A stretch of 26,600 nt of DNA, taken from contig CAKKSJ010000174.1 in the NCBI GenBank assembly GCA_919902965.1, positions 1 through 26,600 on the forward strand. Direction: 5' to 3'. The stretch's first letter is position 1, and each line of letters starts with the position of its first letter. Source of the DNA: Burkholderiales bacterium (GTDB taxonomy: Bacteria; Pseudomonadota; Gammaproteobacteria; Burkholderiales; SG8-39). Below are positions 7,740 through 14,874 of the stretch, one piece after another. Under the pieces are notes generated by a model that was given only the letters and a program-made list of their open reading frames with translations, ran no database searches and had not been told where the DNA came from. Made by a program: the position numbers and the translations under genes.

Positions 7740-8729
7740 ATGATGCGCGCGCTACCCTGGCTAGGCCTCGCCGCCCTTGCAGTTGCACCTCTCATTGGCA
7801 TCGGCAATTATCCCCTGCATATGCTGATCCAGGTACTGCTGTGGGGCTTCGTCTACACCGGCTGGTCGATCATGGGGCGCCTGGGCATGGTGAGTTTCGG
7901 CCACGGCGCCTTCCTGGGCATCGGCGCCTATGTCGTCGTGATGGGTTGGAACCAAGTTGGGCTGACGCCCTGGCTCGGACTACCCATCGCCCTTGTGATC
8001 ACCGCGATCGTCGCCTTCCTGATCGGCTATCCATGCTTTAGATTCAAGATCGTCGGCCACTACTTCGCCCTGGTTACGCTTGCCCTGTCCGAAGTAACGC
8101 GTTTGTTGATCGTCGCGCTACGCGACCACACGGGCGGCTCGCTCGGGGTGACACCCAAGACGGTGTTGACAGATACCACTTACTCGCTGGTCGCGTTGCA
8201 GTTCTCCAACAAACTCGTATGGTTCTATATAGTCCTCGCCGTTTGGCTTGCCGGCCTGTGGGTGTGGAAAAAGGTCGACCGCAGCATGGCGCGGCTCGCA
8301 CTCGAGGCGATCAGCCAGGAAGAGGATGCGGCGGCCTCGATCGGCATCAACGTCACCCGGCTGAAGTTGAGCGTAACGCTGGTCTCTGCGCTGATGACCT
8401 GCGTCGGCGGTGTGCTCTACGCGCAGTATCAGGCCTACGTCAATCCGGATACCGTCTCCGGCATCGGCATCAGTCTGCAGATGGTGTTCGGCGTGATCGC
8501 TGGCGGCATGTATGTACGTCTCGGACCAACGGTGGGAGCGGCGTTCACTCTGCTGCTCGCCGAGGGCTTGCGCCTCATGTTTGGCAACAGCATGCACGCA
8601 CTTGACAGCACCATCTATGGTCTGATGCTGGTGCTGTTCATCATCTATATGCCGAAGGGTATCCTGGGCGGCGCGCTGGAAGCGATGCAGCGCAGGAAGC
8701 CCCTGCCCGCAGGCGCGCAAAGCGCCTGA
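7740..8729 (+). CDS. ABC transporter permease, LivM-like
   Basis: Second membrane subunit of the importer, 329 residues, several hydrophobic segments. It keeps the family motif GRLGMVSFGHGAFLGIGAY (about residues 41-60), the coupling-loop region ARLALEAISQEEDAAASIGI, and the C-terminal YMPKGILGG segment. Two ATG codons are adjacent (7740 and 7743) and either may start. It directly follows the LivH-like gene and closes the operon, giving the order binding protein, G, F, H, M, which differs from the second system in the window. The 103 bases after it (8730-8832), before the convergent cytochrome gene, show no clear terminator. Confidence 0.93.
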   Translation: MMRALPWLGLAALAVAPLIGIGNYPLHMLIQVLLWGFVYTGWSIMGRLGMVSFGHGAFLGIGAYVVVMGWNQVGLTPWLGLPIALVITAIVAFLIGYPCFRFKIVGHYFALVTLALSEVTRLLIVALRDHTGGSLGVTPKTVLTDTTYSLVALQFSNKLVWFYIVLAVWLAGLWVWKKVDRSMARLALEAISQEEDAAASIGINVTRLKLSVTLVSALMTCVGGVLYAQYQAYVNPDTVSGIGISLQMVFGVIAGGMYVRLGPTVGAAFTLLLAEGLRLMFGNSMHALDSTIYGLMLVLFIIYMPKGILGGALEAMQRRKPLPAGAQSA

Positions 8730-8832
8730 TCCGGGACGTGCCTAGACCTATATTGGTTGTTGGAAGCGGCGGGGGGCAGGTGGAAATGAAAATCCTGTGC
8801 CTCTCCCTTCGCGTTGCCAGCCCTAACCGGGT

Positions 8833-9462
8833 TTAGCGCAGCCCGGCGACGTAATCCGCGACCGCTTCGATTTCCCGGTCCGAAAGCCTGCCCGCAACCC
8901 CGCGCATGCTCGCGGCGGCATCGTTGGCGCGCGCGCTGGAACGGAAAGCCTTTAGCTGCGCCGCGATGTATTCGGCATGCTGGCCGGACAGACGGGGATA
9001 CTGGGCGGGCATACCGGCCCCGTTCGGGCCATGACAAGACGCGCAGGCCGCGACGCCCTCGCCGGCGATGCCGCCGCGATAAATCCTCTGTCCGAGTGCA
9101 ACCAGATCCTTGCTCTTCGCGACCCCCGGCTTCGCCGTTTGGCCGGCGAAATAGGCGGCGAGATTATGCATGTCCTCGGTCGACAGACCGGCTACCATGC
9201 CCGCCATCACCGCGTTGTCGCGCTCCGCTTTCTTGCCCGCCGCAGCCTTGAAATTCGTGAGTTGCTTGTACAGGTATTCGGGAATCTGGCCGGCCAGTTT
9301 GGGATTGTCCGCAATCTGGCTGTTGCCGTCGGGCGCGTGGCAGGCCGCACAGGACTGATTCACTATGCTCTGCGCTTTGCCGATATCCGCTTTGGCCGGT
9401 GTCTCGGCGGCGACCGCGCCCAGTGCTGTGAGCATGGCGGCGAGCGCCAGGATACATTTCAT
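8833..9462 (-). CDS. Cytochrome c4, dihaem periplasmic electron carrier
   Basis: Dihaem class I cytochrome of 209 residues, carrying electrons from the bc1 complex to terminal oxidases or other acceptors. The signal peptide ends near residue 19 (GAVAA-ETPAK). Each half is a monohaem domain: CAACH at 38-42 and CASCH at 140-144. Distal ligand methionines probably lie in NAVMAGMVAGLS (86 or 89) and in AAASMRGVAGRLS. The paired stretches NPKLAGQIPEYLYKQL and YPRLSGQHAEYIAAQL show the internal duplication typical of c4. The ATG at 9462 is preceded by GAGGAG; the frame is open further upstream, but those codons lack signal-peptide character. It is divergent from engB with a 79-base gap, an arrangement familiar from betaproteobacteria. 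Confidence 0.94.
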   Translation of the reverse strand: MKCILALAAMLTALGAVAAETPAKADIGKAQSIVNQSCAACHAPDGNSQIADNPKLAGQIPEYLYKQLTNFKAAAGKKAERDNAVMAGMVAGLSTEDMHNLAAYFAGQTAKPGVAKSKDLVALGQRIYRGGIAGEGVAACASCHGPNGAGMPAQYPRLSGQHAEYIAAQLKAFRSSARANDAAASMRGVAGRLSDREIEAVADYVAGLR

Positions 9463-9541
9463 GCGTGGGCTCCTCGAAGCAAGGTATCTTTGAAAAGCTG
9501 ATATTCTATCCGAGTTTCCGCAATTTGGACCTCTCCCCACC

Positions 9542-10201
9542 ATGCCGTTGTTTCGCGGCGCCAGCTTTTATATCACGGCGCATCATCTGAGCGATCTGCC
9601 ACCGCCGTTAGGTCCGGAGATCGCCTTTGCCGGGCGTTCCAACGCGGGCAAATCCAGTGCAATTAACACGCTGGTGGACCACAATCGACTTGCGTTCGTG
9701 AGCAAGACACCCGGGCGCACGCAGCAGATAAATTTTTTTAAGCTCCCTGGCGGCGCTTTCCTTGTCGACCTGCCCGGTTACGGCTACGCCAAGGTGCAAC
9801 GCGAGCTGCGCGCGCATTGGGAGGCGCTGCTCTCAACTTATCTCCAGACGCGCGGTTCGCTGTTCGGCATGGTGCTGATTATGGATGCACGCCACCCGCT
9901 CACCCCGCTTGATGTGCAGATGCTGAGCTGGTTTCGGTCCACAGGCAAACCGGTGCACGTATTGTTGTCAAAAGCGGACAAGCTTTCACGACAGGAAGCG
10001 CAAAAGACGCTGCGCTCGGTGCAGTCCGGACTGCTTGAATATTCGACGAATTACACCGCCCAGCTGTTTTCGAGCTTGAAAAAGCAGGGCACGGAAGAAG
10101 CCGAGGAGGTCATCGGCAGCTGGTTGGGGATAAAAAGCGAAACGCAAAAGAAAGCCCCCGGAGAAAGGGGATTAAACCGGGGGCTGGAACGCCTTAAATA
10201 G
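9542..10201 (+). CDS. engB: Ribosome biogenesis GTP-binding protein EngB/YihA/YsxC
   Basis: Essential-type small GTPase assisting assembly of the large ribosomal subunit, 219 residues. G1 is GRSNAGKS (31-38), the G2 region is TPGRTQQINFF with Thr60, G3 is DLPGYG (76-81), G4 is SKAD (143-146, where TKAD is commoner), and G5 is SSLK (177-180). All nucleotide-binding motifs are present. The last 20 or so residues (from KSETQKKAPGERG) are basic and low in complexity, and their codons form part of a run of stem-loops extending towards hemB. The C-terminal sequence may thus be shaped by RNA structure. No good Shine-Dalgarno sequence precedes the ATG. Downstream is hemB on the same strand. Confidence 0.96.
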   Translation: MPLFRGASFYITAHHLSDLPPPLGPEIAFAGRSNAGKSSAINTLVDHNRLAFVSKTPGRTQQINFFKLPGGAFLVDLPGYGYAKVQRELRAHWEALLSTYLQTRGSLFGMVLIMDARHPLTPLDVQMLSWFRSTGKPVHVLLSKADKLSRQEAQKTLRSVQSGLLEYSTNYTAQLFSSLKKQGTEEAEEVIGSWLGIKSETQKKAPGERGLNRGLERLK

Positions 10202-10252
10202 CATTAAGGCACCCGCTCAGGGAGGGGAAGCGGGAGATGGACGCTGCCATCT
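10153..10252 (+). ncRNA. Four-hairpin structured RNA between engB and hemB (candidate hemB RNA motif)
   Basis: Four successive inverted repeats lie on the plus strand with almost no spacing: AGCCCCCGG/CCGGGGGCT (10153-10161 with 10177-10185), GCCTTAA/TTAAGGC (10191-10197 with 10204-10210), CCCGCT/AGCGGG (10212-10217 with 10229-10234) and AGATGG/CCATCT (10235-10240 with 10247-10252). The first, and the left arm of the second, lie within the engB coding end. A published conserved structure, the hemB RNA motif, is known upstream of hemB in betaproteobacteria. Position and lineage match, but I identify it from memory and could not run a covariance model. It may be a cis leader of hemB or a separate small RNA; no T-run follows the last hairpin. 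Confidence 0.6.
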
Positions 10253-10277
10253 ACTGATAAGATTTGAATTCCAGGAA

Positions 10278-10306
10278 AAAGTTTCAGGAGTCTGCGCAAA
10301 GTTTCA
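10278..10306 (+). repeat. Direct repeat AAAGTTTCA, 20 bp apart, upstream of hemB
   Basis: Exact copies of AAAGTTTCA lie at 10278-10286 and 10298-10306, a start-to-start distance of 20 bases (about two helical turns). The surrounding 10261-10330 stretch is much more AT-rich than the rest of the window and leads into the hemB ribosome site. It may contain the hemB promoter or an operator. TTTCAG (10282) and ATTATT (10306) are weak -35 and -10 candidates 18 bases apart. Confidence 0.4.
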
Positions 10307-10352
10307 ATTATTTTACTAACACCTTGATAAAGAAAGAAGCTTGGAGACATTT

Positions 10353-11357
10353 ATGAATATCCACGGAAGTTTTCCCGCGGTTCGGATGCGCCGCATGCGA
10401 CGCGATGACTACACCCGAAGGCTGATGCGAGAGCATGTGCTCACTTGCAACGACCTCATTTACCCGGTGTTCGTGATGGAGGGCTCCAGAAAGACCCAGG
10501 CGGTGGCGTCGATGCCGGGCGTGGAACGCATGACCCTGGACAAGCTGCTGCCGGTGGCGGAGCGTTGTCTGAAACTGAATGTCCCGGTATTGGCGCTGTT
10601 CCCGGTGATCGAAGCCAAACTCAAGACACCGGACGGAAAAGAAGCAGGCAATCCAAAAGGCCTGATCCCGCGCGTGGTTGCCCGGCTCAAGAAAGAATTT
10701 CCGGAACTGGGTGTCATGTGCGACGTGGCACTCGATCCCTACACCAGCCATGGCCAGGATGGTGTAGTCGATGCAAGCGGCTACATTATCAACGATACCA
10801 CGCTGGCCATTTTGGAAAAGCAGGCGCTCACTCAGGCTGCAGCCGGGGTGGACATCGTCGCCCCCTCGGACATGATGGACGGGCGCATTGGCCGCATCCG
10901 CGCCGCCCTGGACAAGCGCCAGTTTATCCACACCAGAATCATGGCCTATTCGGCCAAATACGCCAGCGGCTACTATGGCCCGTTTCGCGATGCCGTTGGT
11001 TCCGCCGCCAATCTGGGCAAGGGAAACAAATTCACCTACCAGATGGACCCTGCCAATAGCGACGAAGCTTTGTGGGAAGTAGGCCTGGACCTGCAGGAAG
11101 GCGCCGACATGGTGATGGTGAAGCCGGGCATGCCCTACCTCGATATCCTGCGGCGGGTTAAAGATGAATTCAAGGCGCCGACTTTCGTCTACCAGGTTAG
11201 CGGCGAGTATGCGATGCTCAAAGCAGCGGGCATGAAAGGGTGGATCAACGAAAAGGTTTGCGCCATGGAAGCCTTGCTCGCGTTCAAACGCGCCGGCGCC
11301 GACGGCATACTTAGCTATTACGCGCTCGACGCCGCCCAGTGGTTGAAAGAGGCATGA
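10353..11357 (+). CDS. hemB: Delta-aminolevulinic acid dehydratase (porphobilinogen synthase)
   Basis: Condenses two 5-aminolevulinate molecules to porphobilinogen, the second common step of tetrapyrrole (haem) synthesis, in the cytoplasm. The protein has 334 residues, the usual length. Schiff-base lysines are Lys202 in YSAKYAS and Lys257 in MVKPGMPY. The metal-site region reads DVALDPYTSHGQDG (124-137): the cysteines of zinc-dependent enzymes are replaced by Asp/Ala, so this is the magnesium-type enzyme known from Pseudomonas and Bradyrhizobium. The ATG at 10353 has GGAG seven bases upstream; a TTG at 10341 in frame is less likely. It follows engB through a structured RNA region and ends 27 bases before a convergent gene. 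Confidence 0.97.
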   Translation: MNIHGSFPAVRMRRMRRDDYTRRLMREHVLTCNDLIYPVFVMEGSRKTQAVASMPGVERMTLDKLLPVAERCLKLNVPVLALFPVIEAKLKTPDGKEAGNPKGLIPRVVARLKKEFPELGVMCDVALDPYTSHGQDGVVDASGYIINDTTLAILEKQALTQAAAGVDIVAPSDMMDGRIGRIRAALDKRQFIHTRIMAYSAKYASGYYGPFRDAVGSAANLGKGNKFTYQMDPANSDEALWEVGLDLQEGADMVMVKPGMPYLDILRRVKDEFKAPTFVYQVSGEYAMLKAAGMKGWINEKVCAMEALLAFKRAGADGILSYYALDAAQWLKEA

Positions 11358-11384
11358 AATACGCGCACCCGAAGCTGATCCCCG

Positions 11385-12221
11385 CTAGCCAAAAATAATC
11401 GCCACTCCGTGCGCCTCGGTCGCACCAATGGCAACCGAGCCGTCGGGCACGCGCGTGGGATGCAGCCCTCCGGCGCGCAGCGTGCGCTCCGCCATATTGC
11501 GATCACCGACATGGACGAACAATGCCGCCATGCAGGGCTGGTGCCGGGCGCTGATCCATACGCCTGGCAGCTTTTTTGCCAGCGCTGCCTCGTCGACTAT
11601 GGCGATGGGCGTATCGCCGGTATTGATCAACAAGCCCTCGCTGATGGTTTTGGCCTTGACGTCGAATAGGTGCTCGTAGGCCGCCGCCGTTGCGCTTATG
11701 TCAGCGCTGATAATCGCCACCGCGGCAAGACCGGTTGCGGTATTTGCGTGCTCCTGATACTCGGGACGCCACACCACTTCGCGGGTGAAATGCTGACACA
11801 GAAACACCTGTCCGCCCGGAGTCTGCTCCAGGCCCAGCTGGGTGATGCGAAAGGATGCGGTTTTCGATCCCTCGGCGAGTGGCACCGGGCGCGAAAAATC
11901 CACCGGTTCGGACGGTGCGAGCGCCGCCGCGCAAAGCTCGCCGTAAGCACCGCGTGCGTTATCCGTCTTCAAGGCGACCGCCGCCAGACCGTCGCCAATG
12001 CGCGCAAAATCATAATAGTACTCGCGGCCCGGCAGGCGTTGCGGCACCATCAGCAACTCGAAATAGTCGTGGCCGAATATGACACAGTGGTTTTCCGAGC
12101 CCAGCGTATGATGACCACGCTGCGTGAGGGTAAAGCCCATGCGCGCGAACGTATCCTGGGTCGTGTCCAGATCGCGCGCCGCGATGACCACGTGGTCTAT
12201 GCCCTGGATATGCTTTCTCAC
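11385..12221 (-). CDS. VOC-family (glyoxalase-like) protein
   Basis: Member of the vicinal oxygen chelate superfamily, close to the Glyoxalase_3-like group; reaction unknown. From the GTG at 12221 it has 278 residues. The N-terminal module begins IQGIDHVVIAARDLDTTQDTFARMGFTL, with a metal-ligand-type His in IDHVV, and contains HDYFELLMVP with a likely second ligand Glu. A second, weaker module follows (GLAAVAIISADISATAAAYEHLF). The frame is open to an ATG at 12299, but a TATAAT (12254-12249) lies inside that extension and the first VOC strand begins only at the GTG, so I prefer the GTG. It is divergent from the M20 hydrolase and convergent with hemB. Confidence 0.82.
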   Translation of the reverse strand: MRKHIQGIDHVVIAARDLDTTQDTFARMGFTLTQRGHHTLGSENHCVIFGHDYFELLMVPQRLPGREYYYDFARIGDGLAAVALKTDNARGAYGELCAAALAPSEPVDFSRPVPLAEGSKTASFRITQLGLEQTPGGQVFLCQHFTREVVWRPEYQEHANTATGLAAVAIISADISATAAAYEHLFDVKAKTISEGLLINTGDTPIAIVDEAALAKKLPGVWISARHQPCMAALFVHVGDRNMAERTLRAGGLHPTRVPDGSVAIGATEAHGVAIIFG

Positions 12222-12248
12222 TTTGCTCTCTTGTTCTGCGGACGCGCC

Positions 12249-12256
12249 ATTATAAT
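12249..12256. promoter_or_regulatory. Palindromic ATTATAAT: -10 candidate for both divergent genes
   Basis: ATTATAAT at 12249-12256 contains a perfect TATAAT on each strand. On the minus strand it would start transcription about 22 bases before the VOC GTG; on the plus strand about 80-90 bases before the M20 ATG. No strong TTGACA stands at the right distance on either side, so strength is uncertain. Confidence 0.4.
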
Positions 12257-12345
12257 TGCGTTGGCTACACTTGCCGAGAGCAGCATCGATATCCCGCATT
12301 TGATCCGGCTAAGTGAGTACTTCCTGTCGTAAAGAAAGGCGTGTA

Positions 12346-13515
12346 ATGGCAATTTTTGAAAGAATTCTACAACTCCACACCGAGATGGCCGAATGGCGCC
12401 ACGACTTGCACGCGCATCCGGAAACCGCGTTCGAGGAGCAGCGCACAGCCGCCGTAGTGGCAAAAAAACTCGAGTCTTTCGGCATAGGCGTGCATCTGGG
12501 GCTGGGCCGCACCGGCGTGGTGGGCACGCTTCGTGCGGGCTCAGGCAATCGCGCCATCGGCTTGCGCGCAGACATGGATGCCCTGCACATCCAGGAAAAA
12601 AACAGCTTCGGCTACCGCTCGCAGCATGAAGGAAAAATGCACGCCTGCGGGCACGATGGCCATACCGCCATGCTTCTTGGTGCCGCAAAATACCTGTCCG
12701 AGACCAAGAAATTCGATGGCACAGTACATTTCATATTTCAGCCGGCAGAGGAAAACGAGGGCGGCGGCCGCGAGATGGTGGAACAAGGTCTGTTCGAAAA
12801 ATTCCCGTGTGAATCGGTATATGGCATGCACAACTGGCCGGGTATGCCGGTCGGCCAGTTCGGCGTGCGCGCCGGACCGACCATGGCTTCGTTCGACATA
12901 TTCGAGATAGAACTGACGGGTCGAGGATCCCACGCCGCCCTGCCGCATATGGGTGTCGACCAGATTGTCGCCGCATCGGCACTGGTACAGGCTCTGCAGA
13001 CCATCACCAGCCGCAACATCGATCCGATCGAGCCGGCGGTGGTCACGGTCACTCAGGTCCACGCCGGGGATACCTGGAACGTGATTCCGGACACGGCGGT
13101 CGTGCGCGGCACCACGCGCGCCTTCAGGCCGGAGGCGCAGGACCTGATCGAGCGCCGCCTGCGCGAGCTTTGCGCCGGCATCGCCGCCGCCAACGGCGCG
13201 CAGGTCAAGGTGCGCTATGAGCGGCGCTATCCGCCGCTCATCAATGCCCCCCTCGAAACGGAAACCTGCACTGCAGTAATTGAGGCGATGGTCGGACCGG
13301 AAAACGTGCTGCGGGTCCCGCCGACGATGGGCGCGGAGGATTTCGCCTTTATGTTGCAGGCCAAGGCGGGCTGCTACGTGTTCATCGGCAACGGACCGGG
13401 TGAGGGCGGGTGCATGCTGCATAATGCGCGCTACGACTTCAACGACCAGATACTGCCGCTGGGCGCGAGTTACTGGGCAAACCTGGTCGAGCACTCATTG
13501 GCCGCGAAAACCTGA
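12346..13515 (+). CDS. M20-family amidohydrolase (hippurate / N-acyl-amino-acid hydrolase-like)
   Basis: Predicted dinuclear metallo-hydrolase cleaving N-acyl amino acids or similar amides in the cytoplasm, 389 residues from the ATG at 12346 (AAGG seven bases upstream; a GTG at 12313 is less likely). Conserved elements are WRHDLHAHPE (17-26), GLRADMDALHIQEKN (72-86), HACGHDGHTAML with Cys101 and His103 as metal ligands, QPAEENEGGG with catalytic Glu135/136, GMHNWPGMP with His162, and GAEDFAFML plus CMLHN with the C-terminal His359 ligand. A dimerisation domain occupies about 180-295. This is the amidohydrolase subgroup with hippuricase and IAA-amino-acid hydrolases; the actual substrate is not deducible. 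A quinone oxidoreductase gene follows after 56 bases and may be co-transcribed. Confidence 0.93.
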   Translation: MAIFERILQLHTEMAEWRHDLHAHPETAFEEQRTAAVVAKKLESFGIGVHLGLGRTGVVGTLRAGSGNRAIGLRADMDALHIQEKNSFGYRSQHEGKMHACGHDGHTAMLLGAAKYLSETKKFDGTVHFIFQPAEENEGGGREMVEQGLFEKFPCESVYGMHNWPGMPVGQFGVRAGPTMASFDIFEIELTGRGSHAALPHMGVDQIVAASALVQALQTITSRNIDPIEPAVVTVTQVHAGDTWNVIPDTAVVRGTTRAFRPEAQDLIERRLRELCAGIAAANGAQVKVRYERRYPPLINAPLETETCTAVIEAMVGPENVLRVPPTMGAEDFAFMLQAKAGCYVFIGNGPGEGGCMLHNARYDFNDQILPLGASYWANLVEHSLAAKT

Positions 13516-13571
13516 CGGCCGTTTGCAGCGGTTTCAATTTCTTCTACAGCAAGTCAACAGGAGTTCCCATC

Positions 13572-14555
13572 ATGCTTTACATAGACCACGGAAAAGGCGG
13601 CGCGGCCGATATCCTGAAACCTGCCGAAGTCCCCAGCCCGCAGCCGCAAGCCGGCGAAGTGCTGATCGAAGTGCACTACGCCGGTGTCAACCGACCGGAC
13701 GTGCTGCAGCGCTCAGGCAGTTATCCGCCGCCGCCCGGGGCTTCCCCTATCCTGGGACTCGAAGTTGCGGGGCGCATTTGCGCCGTCGCTGCCGATGTCG
13801 ATCAATGGAAAGTCGGAGACCTGGTCTGCGCGCTGACGCCGGGCGGCGGTTATGCCGAATACTGCGCGGTGCCCGCGCCACATTGCCTGCCCATTCCCAA
13901 GGGCCTGTCCCTGCTGGAAGCTGCCGCCCTGCCGGAAAATTTCTACACCGTCTGGACCAATGTGTTCGACCGCGGCCGGCTGAAATCCGGAGAAACCTTC
14001 CTCGTGCACGGCGGCTCCAGCGGAATCGGACTTACCGCCATACAGCTGGCCAAGGCGTACGGCGTGACGGTCTACACCACCGTGGGCAACAAAGAGAAAG
14101 CGGAGTTCTGCCGCAAGATCGGAGCGGACGCTGCGATCAATTACCGCGAGCAGGATTTCGTCGCGGAAATCGCGCAGCTTAGCGACAAGAAAGGGGTGGA
14201 CCTGATTCTGGACATGGTCGGCGGCCCCTATATCGAGAAAAACCTCAAATCGCTGGCGCTGGAAGGACGCTTGGTGCAGATCGCATTCCTGCAACCAAGC
14301 AAGGTCGAGCTGGACTTTCTGCCGATCATGATCAAGCGCATCACGTTAACCGGTTCGACGCTGCGGCCCCGCAGCGTGGCGCAGAAAGCGGCGATTGCGC
14401 AGGATTTGCACAAGCATGTCTGGCCGCTACTCGAATCCGGCAAGGTAAAACCGGTAATCCACGCTAGCTTCCCTCTGAAGGACGCGAGGCTCGCGCACGA
14501 ACTGATGGAGTCGAGCAAACACATCGGTAAGATCATGCTAGAGGTCAAGAAATAA
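13572..14555 (+). CDS. NAD(P)H quinone oxidoreductase, zeta-crystallin / PIG3 type
   Basis: Zinc-free medium-chain dehydrogenase/reductase that uses NADPH to reduce quinones or activated alkenes, 327 residues. The N-terminal GroES-like domain has YAGVNRPDVLQRSGSYPPPPG, a PIG3-type pattern, and GLEVAGRI. The Rossmann nucleotide site is HGGSSGIG (146-153), followed by AIQLAKAYG. The C-terminal segment ITLTGSTLRPRS is also characteristic of the PIG3 (TIGR02824-like) subgroup. The ATG at 13572 follows CAGGAG with good spacing. It lies 56 bases after the M20 hydrolase, probably in one transcript. Downstream is a gap full of inverted repeats where it converges with dsbD. Confidence 0.94.
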   Translation: MLYIDHGKGGAADILKPAEVPSPQPQAGEVLIEVHYAGVNRPDVLQRSGSYPPPPGASPILGLEVAGRICAVAADVDQWKVGDLVCALTPGGGYAEYCAVPAPHCLPIPKGLSLLEAAALPENFYTVWTNVFDRGRLKSGETFLVHGGSSGIGLTAIQLAKAYGVTVYTTVGNKEKAEFCRKIGADAAINYREQDFVAEIAQLSDKKGVDLILDMVGGPYIEKNLKSLALEGRLVQIAFLQPSKVELDFLPIMIKRITLTGSTLRPRSVAQKAAIAQDLHKHVWPLLESGKVKPVIHASFPLKDARLAHELMESSKHIGKIMLEVKK

Positions 14556-14572
14556 GCGGCCGTAAGGAAGAC

Positions 14573-14783
14573 AGCCCCGGGGCTACAATGACAGAACTTG
14601 CGCGGACGGCGACCCGTCCGCGCGGATCGTCGCTAGTGCGCGGAAGAAAAGCACATCCGCGCACTAGCGACGATCTTTGATGAAAACCGGCCAAACCGCC
14701 TTTGTTTTTTTCCATAACCGTGATTTCCGAGCGGATGTGTTTTTCATCCGCTCGGAAATCACGGTTTGCGCGCGGAGCGCGCA
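14573..14783. repeat. Cluster of five inverted repeats, two long and perfect
   Basis: The 319-base convergent gap 14556-14874 holds no gene I can support but five hairpins. They are a palindrome AGCCCCGGGGCT (14573-14584); CGCGGACGG/CCGTCCGCG (14601-14609 with 14614-14622); a perfect 20-bp pair (14625-14644 with 14656-14675, 11-base loop); a perfect 22-bp pair (14716-14737 with 14745-14766, 7-base loop); and TGCGCGC/GCGCGCA (14767-14773 with 14777-14783). A T-rich segment (14701-14711) lies between the two long pairs. Some may act as terminators between quinone reductase and dsbD, but their number and perfection exceed that need. Possible non-autonomous mobile or extragenic repeat. Confidence 0.85.
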
Positions 14784-14874
14784 ATGGCCGCGCATGGTAG
14801 TGGTGGACACGGGAGCGAACTTCGGCACTGCGGCGATTAGACCTGCACCATCCCGTTAGCGCGCACGCCTGCAA

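Noticed and set aside
9463..9543. N-terminal extension of the cytochrome c4 frame up to 9543
   Set aside because: The extra residues do not form a signal peptide, while the ATG at 9462 has a good GAGGAG ribosome site and begins a normal signal sequence.
14677..14859. A 60-codon open frame in the inverted-repeat gap
   Set aside because: It runs through both arms of the 22-bp inverted repeat, lacks a Shine-Dalgarno sequence and shows no recognisable protein sequence.
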